64,000 nt of DNA from contig JAJYVS010000001.1 in assembly GCA_021791895.1 (NCBI GenBank), forward strand, positions 62,001 through 126,000, in the 5' to 3' direction. Shown in pieces: positions 17,134 to 24,833 of the stretch. The translations under genes and the position numbers were made by a program. A model generated the notes under the pieces. That model made no database searches and had not been told where the DNA came from. It was given only the letters and a program-made list of their open reading frames with translations. This DNA is from Actinomycetes bacterium. GTDB taxonomy: Bacteria > Actinomycetota > Acidimicrobiia > Acidimicrobiales > RAAP-2. Position 1 is the stretch's first letter; each line of letters opens with the position of its first letter.

Positions 17134-18302
17134 CCGGTTCGGTGCGCCCCTTCGGGCTCGACCACCTCGGGCGGCCCGGTGGCCGGAAGCGGCGCCGTCG
17201 CCTGCCACAGCTCACGCACCAACACCTGGATCGACCCGGCCAGCGGGATCGCGAGCAGGGTCCCAACGAAACCGCCGAAGAAACCGCCGATCAAGTCGCC
17301 CACCGTAGCGCCGACAAGGATCGCCACCAGCACCAGGAGGGGGTTGATCTTGACCGTCCGGCTCATGACGATCGGGTTCAGGACGTGGTTCTCGATCTGG
17401 GTGTAGGCCAGGAACACCACCAGCATCACGATGCCGGCGATCAGCGAGTGGGCCAGCGCGAACAGCACGGTCGGGATCCCGGCGACGGCGCCGCCGATCA
17501 TGGGCAGGAAGTCGAGCAGCGCGACCCACAGGCCCCACAGGACGGCGAACGGCACGCCGAGGATGGTGAGGGTGACGAACACGATCACGCCGGCGATCAC
17601 CGAGGTGAAGAAGTTCCCGAGCATGTACCCGGTGACCGACCGGCTCACCTCGGCGGCGATCCGACTGGTCCGCTCGGCCCGGGCCGGCGTCAGCATCGAG
17701 AGCAGCCCGTGCCGCAGCTTGTGACCCTCGAGGAGCAGCAAGAGGACCAGCACGAAGATCGTGAGCAACGCGACGATCAACGAGAGGGCCCCCTTCCCCA
17801 GTGACAGCGCCGGCTTGGACAGGTTCTTGGCGAAGGTGGCCAGCTTCGGCGCGAGGTTGGTCTCGACCCAGTGCTTGACGTGGTACTTGACGAAGAGGTG
17901 CCCCAGCCAGCCCTTGCCGTGTTCGACCTGGTTCACGTACTTGGGCAGGTTGCTGGCCAGGTGGGTCAGGCCGTTCACGAGCGGGTACCCGAAGGCGAAG
18001 GCGAGCGCGGCGAAGACGACCACGAACACCAGGGTCACGATGGCCACCGCCGAACCTCGTCGGTGCACCCCGAGGCGCAGGAGTCCGACCACCGCCGGAT
18101 TGAGGAGGAGCGCGACGAACCCCGCCACCACCATGAGGAGCAGGATCTCCCGCAGCTTGTAGATGAGGTGGCCGGTCAGGTAGAAGACCACGACCACGGA
18201 GACGGTGGTCAGGATGGTGCCGAGCGGGATCCCCCGGACCGCTGCGAGTTCGAAGAGCCGAGTCCGGCGGGACTCGCCCTCGTGCTCGTCGGCCACCGAC
18301 AC
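17130..18302 (-). CDS. AI-2E/PerM-family transporter
   Basis: 390 residues from GTG 18302 (18296 also possible). Multiple membrane segments, with the family pattern of an N-terminal triple, a soluble region at about 100-190, then further segments including TLTILGVPFAVLWGLW, LLDFLPMIGG and the AYTQIENHVLNPIVM stretch that is the hallmark of the family. Members export small signals or ions; the cargo here is unknown. Co-transcribed with the phosphorylase downstream. Confidence 0.9.
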   Translation of the reverse strand: MSVADEHEGESRRTRLFELAAVRGIPLGTILTTVSVVVVFYLTGHLIYKLREILLLMVVAGFVALLLNPAVVGLLRLGVHRRGSAVAIVTLVFVVVFAALAFAFGYPLVNGLTHLASNLPKYVNQVEHGKGWLGHLFVKYHVKHWVETNLAPKLATFAKNLSKPALSLGKGALSLIVALLTIFVLVLLLLLEGHKLRHGLLSMLTPARAERTSRIAAEVSRSVTGYMLGNFFTSVIAGVIVFVTLTILGVPFAVLWGLWVALLDFLPMIGGAVAGIPTVLFALAHSLIAGIVMLVVFLAYTQIENHVLNPIVMSRTVKINPLLVLVAILVGATVGDLIGGFFGGFVGTLLAIPLAGSIQVLVRELWQATAPLPATGPPEVVEPEGAHRTG

Positions 18303-18484
18303 AGCATGGCACCCCGGCACAAAACCACCTGGGAGGGCAACGGGCCCGGACCGCTGGCCGTTGCCGTGCGCCGGGGGATCGGCCCGGGCCGTCGAGCCTC
18401 GCGTTGAGCGGGAACCCGGCCGTTCGGTGACGTCGTCGCCGATCGAGACCGGCTCGGGATCGGGCGCCGAGGAGCGGCGGTCGC

Positions 18485-19627
18485 CTACACGCGGTGGACG
18501 CCGGCGAACCCGTATCCGAGACGGATGGGCGTGATGTGGACGACGGCCCCGGTGTAGGGCGCCTCGATCATCTCGCCACCCCCGACGTACATGGCCTCGT
18601 GCTCGTCGCCGCCGGGGCCGTAGAAGAGGATGTCGCCCGGCTGCATGTCCGAGATCGACACCGGAGTGGTGTCGTCGAACTGGGCGCCGGAGTAGTGGGG
18701 CAGGTTCACCCCGGCCTGGGCCCACGCCCACATGACCAGTCCAGAGCAGTCGAATCCGCCGCTCGGGTCACCCGGGGTGCCCCGGGGGCTGGTCCCGCCC
18801 CACACGTAGGGCACGCCGAGCTGGCTCTCGGCCGCGCTCACCGCCGTCCCCGCCCCCGACGAGGGCGGTGGTGGCGGGGAGGTCACCGGGGGGACCGACC
18901 CTCCCTGCGAACTCGTGGAGTTCTGGGAGTTCTGGGAGTTCTGTGAGCTCTGCGATCGCTGGGCGGCGGCCAGCGCCGCCTGGGTGCGTGCCACCTCGGC
19001 CGCGGCCGCCGCCGCCTGGGCCTGAGCGACCAGGACGCCGATCTGCCCCTTCACTTGGCTCAGCGCTGCGTCGAGCTGGGTCTGCTGTTTCTGGGCCGCC
19101 GCCTCCGCCTGGGCCGCGGCGTTGGCCTGGGTCTGGGCCTGGGCCTGCTGGTTGGCCAGGCTCGCCTCGGCCGCGTTCAACTGCACCTCGGCGCTGTGGA
19201 GGTTCGCGACGACCACATCGAGGTTTCCGGTCGCGACCTTCCCGTACTCGAGACGCGCCGTGTAAGCCTGCTGGCTCCCCGAAAACAACGGATTCGACTG
19301 ACCGAGCGTGCCCTCGCTGATATACGAGTTGATCGCCACGACCCGCAGGTGGGCCCTGGCGACATTCACCCGGTGCTGATCGGCCGCGATCTGGGTCTTG
19401 GTCGACGCGATCTGCGCGTTCAGTTGGCTGATCTCTCCCATCGCGAGGTCGTAACGCTGGCCGAGGATCCCGATCTGCTGGGTGTCCGAGGTGATCTCCT
19501 GTTGGATCTGGTTCGCCTGGGCCTGGAGGGTACTGATCTGATCGGCACCGACCCGCGCGACGGCGGCCAACGCCGGCACGATCGCGACGGCCAGGGCGAC
19601 AAGAAGGGCGCGCAGGGTTCGAGTCAC
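18485..19627 (-). CDS. secreted NlpC/P60 peptidoglycan hydrolase with coiled coil
   Basis: 380 residues from GTG 19627. A signal peptide (residues about 1-28, LLVALAVAIVPALAAVARVGA) is followed by a long coiled coil rich in Gln and Ala (about 30-235), a low-complexity linker with three QNS repeats and a proline run, then an NlpC/P60 domain. Catalytic Cys is in FDCSGLVMW and the His in DEHEAMYVGGG. Such RipA-like proteins cut stem peptides during cell separation; the coiled coil may keep them inactive. A TTGACC-17-CAGAAT promoter lies upstream. Confidence 0.9.
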   Translation of the reverse strand: MTRTLRALLVALAVAIVPALAAVARVGADQISTLQAQANQIQQEITSDTQQIGILGQRYDLAMGEISQLNAQIASTKTQIAADQHRVNVARAHLRVVAINSYISEGTLGQSNPLFSGSQQAYTARLEYGKVATGNLDVVVANLHSAEVQLNAAEASLANQQAQAQTQANAAAQAEAAAQKQQTQLDAALSQVKGQIGVLVAQAQAAAAAAEVARTQAALAAAQRSQSSQNSQNSQNSTSSQGGSVPPVTSPPPPPSSGAGTAVSAAESQLGVPYVWGGTSPRGTPGDPSGGFDCSGLVMWAWAQAGVNLPHYSGAQFDDTTPVSISDMQPGDILFYGPGGDEHEAMYVGGGEMIEAPYTGAVVHITPIRLGYGFAGVHRV

Positions 19628-19709
19628 TCGCAGGGCCCGACACTCCTTCTGTCGAGACTGCGTCCTTCGGCGCGAATGCGCCAACCCGACGTCAGTCACA
19701 ATGCAGACC

Positions 19710-19738
19710 ATTCTGGCGACGCCACCTCGCGGGGTCAA
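19710..19738 (-). promoter_or_regulatory. candidate promoter of the NlpC/P60 gene
   Basis: On the minus strand TTGACC (19738-19733) and CAGAAT (19715-19710) are separated by 17 bp, about 80 nt before GTG 19627. It resembles a housekeeping sigma-70-type promoter. Confidence 0.5.
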
Positions 19739-19841
19739 CGACCCCCGGGCGCGCGAACTGACGACGAAACGATGTCAAGAGTGACCTGTCGCGAATTGAC
19801 CGCTCGGATGCGCGAACATGTATGCGGAGCGCGGCAAAGGC

Positions 19842-19877
19842 GACGACGAGTACGCGCGATGTCGCGCGTTCGTCGTC
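19842..19877. repeat. strong 36-bp hairpin in an intergenic region
   Basis: Two nested perfect inverted repeats: outer arms GACGACGA (19842-19849) and TCGTCGTC (19870-19877), inner arms CGCGCGA (19853-19859) and TCGCGCG (19862-19868), joined by a TG loop. A small asymmetric bulge separates the arms. It sits between the unknown gene ending at 19952 and the NlpC/P60 promoter, so it could end the first transcript, though the minus strand has no T-run after it. The rest of 19739-19951 shows nothing else I recognise. Confidence 0.6.
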
Positions 19878-19951
19878 TTTCAGCGCGTCGGCACCGAGCG
19901 ACGAGATCGGTTCCTTCGGCGCGGCCCGGACGACGACGTCGGTGCCGGCGT

Positions 19952-20260
19952 CTAGGCCGCGACGGTCGACCTCGCCGATGATCGAGGTTCAGGGGGGGCC
20001 CGGTAGGAAAGGACCGATGCCCCCGGTGCCGGAGGAAGTGGACTCCCGGTGCGCCACCGTTTGAAGACGCGGCCCCGGCGTCGCCTCGAACCTCGAGCGA
20101 GGCGCCACGCATCGGCCGCTCGCAGGAGATCGGCCCGACGTTCCTCTCTCACCGCCTCCACCAAATAGTGGTGCATCTCCCTCTCCTCGTCCTCGACCGT
20201 CATGAAGGTCGACGGCTCCATGGGCCCGGACTCATCGACGGGCTCGCCCTGGTGCCTCAC
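19952..20260 (-). CDS. small charged protein of unknown function
   Basis: 102 residues from GTG 20260; ATG 20221 is an alternative. The middle is an amphipathic, highly charged helix (DEEREMHHYLVEAVREERR, then RAADAWRLARGSRRRRG), followed by a disordered tail. It looks like a short regulatory or nucleic-acid-binding peptide but no family is recognised. Confidence is limited because the region is short and there is no partner gene. Confidence 0.45.
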   Translation of the reverse strand: MRHQGEPVDESGPMEPSTFMTVEDEEREMHHYLVEAVREERRADLLRAADAWRLARGSRRRRGRVFKRWRTGSPLPPAPGASVLSYRAPPEPRSSARSTVAA

Positions 20261-20369
20261 CGCTCATGGTTTCAGGCGGGTGTGACACTCCAGAGCGGGT
20301 CGGTCTGCGGGTTCCGGACGCCAGCCCCGCGATCGGCCTCGAACGCGTCGGGCGGGTGGCGCCGCTCGA

Positions 20370-21863
20370 TCAGGAGGCGAAGTCGGCGGCGAGCTCCTCG
20401 CGCAGCACCCGGCGGAGCAGCTTGCCGTTCTCGTTGAACGGAAGCTCGTTTACGATCTTGATCCGTTCCGGCGTCCGGGCCGAACGGAGCCGGGCGAGCA
20501 CATGTTGGCGAAGGTCCTCCTCGGAGAGGGAGGCACCAGGAAGCGGCACGACCGCTGCGACGACGCGCTCGCCCCACTCCTGGTCGGGAATCCCGACCAC
20601 TGCGGCCGACTCCACCCCTTCGTGGCTCACGAGCACCTCTTCGATCTCCCCGGGGGAGAGGTTCTCCCCGCCCCGCACGATGACGTCGTCGAGGCGGCCA
20701 TGGACGAACAGGAACCCGCTCTCGTCCAGGTGGCCGGCGTCTCGGGTGTGGAACCAGCCCTCGTCGTCGGTCACCGTGGACCCTACGTACTCGCCCGAGA
20801 CCTGCTCACCGCGCACCCAGATCTCTCCGCGGGTCTCCGTCGGAACCGGGGTCCCGTCGGGTCCGCGAATTGAAAGCTCAATTCCGGGCAGGACCCGGCC
20901 GACCGACCCGAGCCGGGCCCGAACCTCGGGATCCGGGCTCGCGAAGGCATTCCGGTGGTCCTCTGGACCGAGCAGCGCGATGGTGCTCGAGGTCTCGGTC
21001 AGCCCGTAGGCATTGACCAGGTCCACGTGAGGCAGCACCCGCAGGGTCCGTTCCACCACGGCGGCCGGCATCGGCCCACCGCCGTAGGAGAGCGCCCGGA
21101 GCGAGGGCAGGCCCGGTCGGTCGGCTTCGACCACGTCGAGGATCCGGCCGAGCATCGTCGGCACCACCATCGCGTTGGTCACCTGCTCGGAACGGACGGT
21201 GCGGACCCAGCGCTCGGGGTCGAACGCCTCGAGCTGGACCACCCGACGACCGCCATAGGTGTTCGAGAGCACCGAAGCGACGGCGGCGACGTGATAGGGC
21301 GGCACGGTCACGATGGCGCACTCGCTCGGTTCCGCCGCGCCGAAGTCCACCGTCGACACCACGTACGAGGCGAGGTTGCGATGCCGCAGGACCGCAGCCT
21401 TGGGATCCCCGGTGGTGCCGCTCGTAAACAGCAGCACGGCGATCGCGTCGGGGTCGCAACCCCAGCCGTCGCGCTCTTCGACCGCCTCGTCATCGACCCG
21501 GGCCAAGAAGTCGTGGCGCTCCATCACCTCGAGCCCCTCGATGCCCGAGATGCGATCGGCCACACCCTCCCCACAGATCACTACCGCAGGCGCGACCTTG
21601 GTCACGATGGCCCGGAGGCGGTCATCGGCGAGGCGATAGTTGACCGGTACGAAAGGCTTCTCGGCGATCGCGGCGCCGAACAGCCCGATCGCAACGGCCG
21701 GAGAGTTCTCGTCGATCAGGACGACGTGCTCGCCGGGCAGCTCGCCGAGGACCGAGGCGGCCCGACGACTGCTCCGCCCGAGCTCGGCGAACGAGGTGCC
21801 GCCATCGAGCGGGCCGATCGCGACCCGCTCCGCCAGCCCGTCGGCGGCCATCTCGAGGATCAT
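20370..21863 (-). CDS. class I adenylate-forming acyl-CoA synthetase
   Basis: 497 residues. The phosphate-binding loop LLFTSGTTGDPKAAV (about residues 168-182), the NAYGLTETSS motif, and the hinge HGRLDDVIVRGGENLSPGEIE (with D and R) are all present. The C-terminal lysine is in NGKLLRR. The enzyme would activate a carboxylic acid with ATP and load it on CoA. Likely acids are fatty or ring-derived acids, given the thiolase cluster just upstream. The start lies 21 bp after the small conserved gene, in the same operon. Confidence 0.9.
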   Translation of the reverse strand: MILEMAADGLAERVAIGPLDGGTSFAELGRSSRRAASVLGELPGEHVVLIDENSPAVAIGLFGAAIAEKPFVPVNYRLADDRLRAIVTKVAPAVVICGEGVADRISGIEGLEVMERHDFLARVDDEAVEERDGWGCDPDAIAVLLFTSGTTGDPKAAVLRHRNLASYVVSTVDFGAAEPSECAIVTVPPYHVAAVASVLSNTYGGRRVVQLEAFDPERWVRTVRSEQVTNAMVVPTMLGRILDVVEADRPGLPSLRALSYGGGPMPAAVVERTLRVLPHVDLVNAYGLTETSSTIALLGPEDHRNAFASPDPEVRARLGSVGRVLPGIELSIRGPDGTPVPTETRGEIWVRGEQVSGEYVGSTVTDDEGWFHTRDAGHLDESGFLFVHGRLDDVIVRGGENLSPGEIEEVLVSHEGVESAAVVGIPDQEWGERVVAAVVPLPGASLSEEDLRQHVLARLRSARTPERIKIVNELPFNENGKLLRRVLREELAADFAS

Positions 21864-21884
21864 GCCGAGGTGGACGGCGGGCTC

Positions 21885-22193
21885 CTAGTCCGAGGAAGGC
21901 AGGGGCTTGGCCCCCTGGACGTTCAAGACCACCTCTCCGAGCGAGATCGATCCGGCACCGGCCTTGGTGCACAGCACCTCGACACCGGTCTCCTCGTCCC
22001 CGTAACGCTTGCCGATCTGCGTGCCGCCGTCGAACCCCGGGGCCGGCTCACCGGCCGACCCGTCTGGCGCCGAAACGTCGACCATCGGCTGTCCCCCGCA
22101 GCGAAGGTCCGCCTCGCCGACAGCCCGGACGACGACGACCTCGGTCGTGCAGGTCACGGAGCGCAACCTGGCTCCGGGTCTGAGGACTGCCAT
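21885..22193 (-). CDS. small conserved protein linked to CoA ligase genes
   Basis: 102 residues from ATG 22193, with a GGGAGGT site. The sequence begins MAVLRPGARLRSVTCTTEVV and contains RCGGQPMV, GKRYGD and a closing AKPLPSSD. I recognise it as a conserved small hypothetical protein often found beside acyl-CoA synthetase genes, but no function is known to me. Cysteines are in RSVTC, DLRCGG and EVLCTK. Its position between thiolase and ligase suggests a supporting role in the same pathway. Confidence 0.65.
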   Translation of the reverse strand: MAVLRPGARLRSVTCTTEVVVVRAVGEADLRCGGQPMVDVSAPDGSAGEPAPGFDGGTQIGKRYGDEETGVEVLCTKAGAGSISLGEVVLNVQGAKPLPSSD

Positions 22194-22336
22194 GAAACCA
22201 GGACCTCCCGAAATCGCGAGCGTACCGGACAGGAGAACGGGGCCGACCCGTGGCCGACCGCTCCCCGAGATGCCGAGTCGACTCGGTGTCGGCACCGACT
22301 CGATGCGACGTGGACTGTGGCCGAAGAAGGCCTGGC

Positions 22337-23539
22337 TCAGGCTGCGGCCTCCAAGATGTGCACGCCGCACGCCGAGCCCAACCCAATGACATGGGCCAAA
22401 CCGACCTTGGCCCCCTCGATCTGACGGTCCTTGGCCTCGCCTCGCAGGTGGTGGCAGACCTCCCAGATGTTGGCGATGCCGGTGGCGGCGATCGGGTGGC
22501 CCTTCGACTCGAGCCCTCCGGACACGTTGACCGGCATCTTGCCGTCGCGCCAGGTCGCACCGGAGCGGAAGAAGTCAGCCGCTCCCCCCTCTTCACAGAG
22601 CATGAGGTTGTCGTAGTGGACGAGTTCGGCGGTGGCGAAGCAATCGTGGAGCTCCACCAGGTCCAAGTCCTCGGGCCCCACTCCCGCCGTCTCATAGGCC
22701 TGCTTGGCGGCGTTGCGGGTCAGCGTGTTGACGTTCGGCAGGATCTGGCAGGCCTCCTCCCACGGGTCGGTGGTGAGCACCGACGCGCTGACCTTCACGC
22801 AGCGACGCTGCTGCTCGAGCGACAAGGTCTTGCGCTTGGCGTCCGTGACCACCACGGCGGCGGCCGCGCCGTCGCAGTTGGCCGAACACATGGGCCTGGT
22901 GTTGGGGTAGGCGATCATGACGTCGTTCATGATCTCCTCGAGCGAGAACCGCTTCTGGTAGCTGGCCAGCGGGTTGAGGGTGGAGTGGGCGTGGTTCTTC
23001 TCGGCGATCCGGGCGAAGAGCTCGAAGTCGACACCGCCGTAGCGATGCCCGTACTCCATCCCCACCTGGGCGAACACACCGGGCATGGTGTCGGTCCCGA
23101 TCCGCCCGTCGACCGGCGCCACCTGGCCGAAGCGGCCACGGCGCGTCCAGGTGTCCGAGTCGGCGGCCCGGGAGCCACCGACCAGGAGCCCCGCGCCGGC
23201 GAGCTTCTCAACGCCGACCGCCAGACCCATGTCGCTCTCGCCGGCCTTCAGCGACATGATCACCGTGCGCAGGGCGGTGGCCCCGGTCGCGCAGGCGTTG
23301 GCGACGTTGTAGACCGGGATCCCGGTCTGGCCCACCTGCTTCTGGATGAGTTGTCCGGTTGCGGCGGCCCCGCCCATCAGGTTCCCGGCCGCCATCACCC
23401 CGACGTCCCTCATGGTCACCCCGCCGTCGGCGAGCGCACCGAGCACGGCCTCGGAGGCCAGGTCGACCGTGTCTTGGTCGGGGTGCTTCCCGAACTTGGT
23501 CATGTGGATGCCGAGGATCCAGATGTCTTCACCGGCCAT
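22337..23539 (-). CDS. thiolase-family protein (acetyl-CoA acetyltransferase/SCP-x-like)
   Basis: 400 residues. The fold is thiolase: GIHMTKFGKHPDQDT at the start, VYNVANACATGATALRT (about residues 77-93, where the nucleophilic Cys of thiolases sits), ELHDCFATAEL, and near the end GHPIAATG. It begins 11 bp before the end of the DUF35/OB gene, its likely partner. The pair resembles SCP-x thiolase and DUF35 protein couples of sterol and fatty-acid breakdown. The exact reaction (thiolysis versus retro-aldol) is undetermined. Confidence 0.87.
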   Translation of the reverse strand: MAGEDIWILGIHMTKFGKHPDQDTVDLASEAVLGALADGGVTMRDVGVMAAGNLMGGAAATGQLIQKQVGQTGIPVYNVANACATGATALRTVIMSLKAGESDMGLAVGVEKLAGAGLLVGGSRAADSDTWTRRGRFGQVAPVDGRIGTDTMPGVFAQVGMEYGHRYGGVDFELFARIAEKNHAHSTLNPLASYQKRFSLEEIMNDVMIAYPNTRPMCSANCDGAAAAVVVTDAKRKTLSLEQQRRCVKVSASVLTTDPWEEACQILPNVNTLTRNAAKQAYETAGVGPEDLDLVELHDCFATAELVHYDNLMLCEEGGAADFFRSGATWRDGKMPVNVSGGLESKGHPIAATGIANIWEVCHHLRGEAKDRQIEGAKVGLAHVIGLGSACGVHILEAAA

Positions 23540-23942
23540 TGGTTGCCCCTTCCAGTGGTTCGAATCCGAAGCCGACCGCCTCAGTCCCCTGCGCGTCGAC
23601 CCCGACGACCGACGTCGTCAAGCGCACCTTCATGCCGACCGACACGTGCTCTGGGTCCGGGGCCACGTTGATCACATTGCCCCGGACGCTTGTCCCGCCG
23701 CAGTCCACGACGGCCGCGACGAAGGGGACGGGGATCCCCGGCGCCGCCAGGGAGACGATGGTGAAGGCCCGGACCTCCCCGGTCGTATCGACATCGGCGT
23801 CGTGGAAGGACACGGCGCCACACGCGGCACAGGCATTGCGGTGGTCGAAGTACCTGGCCGAGCACGAATCGCACTCGTGGGCCACCAGGTGGGGGGGCGG
23901 GCCCAACGCCAGGTAGTCGACGAAGGGAATCTGGTTCGTCAC
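23529..23942 (-). CDS. DUF35 zinc-ribbon/OB-fold protein, thiolase partner
   Basis: 137 residues from GTG 23942. A rubredoxin-like zinc ribbon (CDSCSARYFDHRNACAACG) precedes an OB-fold, the DUF35 layout. These proteins support thiolase-like enzymes as acyl-CoA binding or structural subunits, as in ChsH2-type complexes. It overlaps the following thiolase gene by 11 bp, which supports a fixed complex. A second DUF35 protein occurs at 45791 beside another thiolase. Confidence 0.85.
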   Translation of the reverse strand: MTNQIPFVDYLALGPPPHLVAHECDSCSARYFDHRNACAACGAVSFHDADVDTTGEVRAFTIVSLAAPGIPVPFVAAVVDCGGTSVRGNVINVAPDPEHVSVGMKVRLTTSVVGVDAQGTEAVGFGFEPLEGATNGR

Positions 23943-24102
23943 TGGTCTCTTTCCGTCGCCTTCGTGGCCCCATTGTGCCCGAGCGGCCGAAGCGGCGCAC
24001 CCGAGGCTCGGCGAGAGTCTCGCCGGACTGGGCCAACGCCGGAGGCGCCTGGTGCCCGCCGACCTGCGCCGAAAGGGGCGTGGGTCCGTACAATCCGCAG
24101 CG

Positions 24103-24627
24103 GTGCACCGCAAGATCGTGCTCGTGTCGGGACCCCCCGGGGCAGGCAAGACGACGCTCGCCACCGGATTGGCGCCGCTTCTCGGGGTCCCGCTCATCGC
24201 CAAGGACCTGATCAAAGAGACCCTCTGGGATGCCCTCGAGCCCCCCGACGGGGACCTCGAGTGGTCTCGACGCCTGGGGGCGGCGTCGATGGAGCTGTTG
24301 TGGGCGCTGGCCGGACAGGCACCGGCGGCGCTGCTCGAGGCGAACTTCCGTCCCCACAGCAGCGACGAGCGCACCAGGATCGCCGCCCTGTCGGCCCGGG
24401 TCGTCGAGATCTACTGCTCGTGCCCGCCCGAGCTGGCGTCGCGTCGGTACGCGCAACGGGCCGCCGACCCGTCGCACCATCGAGCCCACGTTCGCCCGAC
24501 GCTCTCGGCCGAGCTGCTGGCCGAGTTCGACCAGCCGGTGGAGATCGGTGAGGTCATCGTGCTCGACACGAGCGGTCCCGTCGACCTGGCCGCTCTGGCC
24601 GATCAGGTCCGGGCGCGCTGGCCGTGA
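24103..24627 (+). CDS. P-loop kinase/AAA-like ATPase
   Basis: 174 residues from GTG 24103, chosen because TACAAT (24089-24094) is 8 nt upstream, a leaderless geometry. Walker A is GPPGAGKTT (residues 10-18). The rest resembles zeta-toxin or chloramphenicol-phosphotransferase-like kinases (LIAKDLIKETLWDAL and a lid with RRYAQR). It may phosphorylate a small molecule or sugar, but no specific substrate is apparent. A second protein with the same plan is at 31994. Confidence 0.75.
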   Translation: MHRKIVLVSGPPGAGKTTLATGLAPLLGVPLIAKDLIKETLWDALEPPDGDLEWSRRLGAASMELLWALAGQAPAALLEANFRPHSSDERTRIAALSARVVEIYCSCPPELASRRYAQRAADPSHHRAHVRPTLSAELLAEFDQPVEIGEVIVLDTSGPVDLAALADQVRARWP

Positions 24628-24668
24628 GGCGCCGAGAAGCGCCACACGCTGGCATGTGCGGCGGTCGA

Positions 24669-24744
24669 CGACCGGACCTGTCGATCGACCGGATCTGTCG
24701 ACCACGGGAACTCGACATCGGCTTCCTCTAGGCTCGGTGCCTAG
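24669..24744 (+). promoter_or_regulatory. operator-like repeats upstream of the fused acyl-CoA dehydrogenase
   Basis: A direct repeat CGACCGGACCTGTCGA (24669-24684) and CGACCGGATCTGTCGA (24686-24701) has 17-bp period and one mismatch. Farther down is the perfect inverted repeat CTAGGC-TCGGT-GCCTAG (24728-24744), overlapping a TAGGCT -10-like box (24729-24734). A TetR- or GntR-type repressor site is the natural reading. The ATG is 90 nt later. Confidence 0.55.
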
Positions 24745-24833
24745 CGAACGGGGGCCAGGGCCGTCGCGACCCTTGCGACCCGTCAACACCCACCTGCCTG
24801 GTTACTCCGACGAAAGAGAAGGGCCGAGCTCCC

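Noticed and set aside
18900-18960. CRISPR-like short repeats (GAGTTCTGG units)
   Set aside because: They are a 9-bp repeat encoding QNS in the linker of the NlpC/P60 protein, without spacers.
23555-23580. T-arm-like string GGTTCGAATCC suggesting a tRNA
   Set aside because: It lies inside the coding sequence of the DUF35 gene, and no cloverleaf forms around it.
22250-23671. 473-codon plus-strand frame across the thiolase gene
   Set aside because: Antisense to a clear thiolase and DUF35 pair; composition is typical of a GC shadow.
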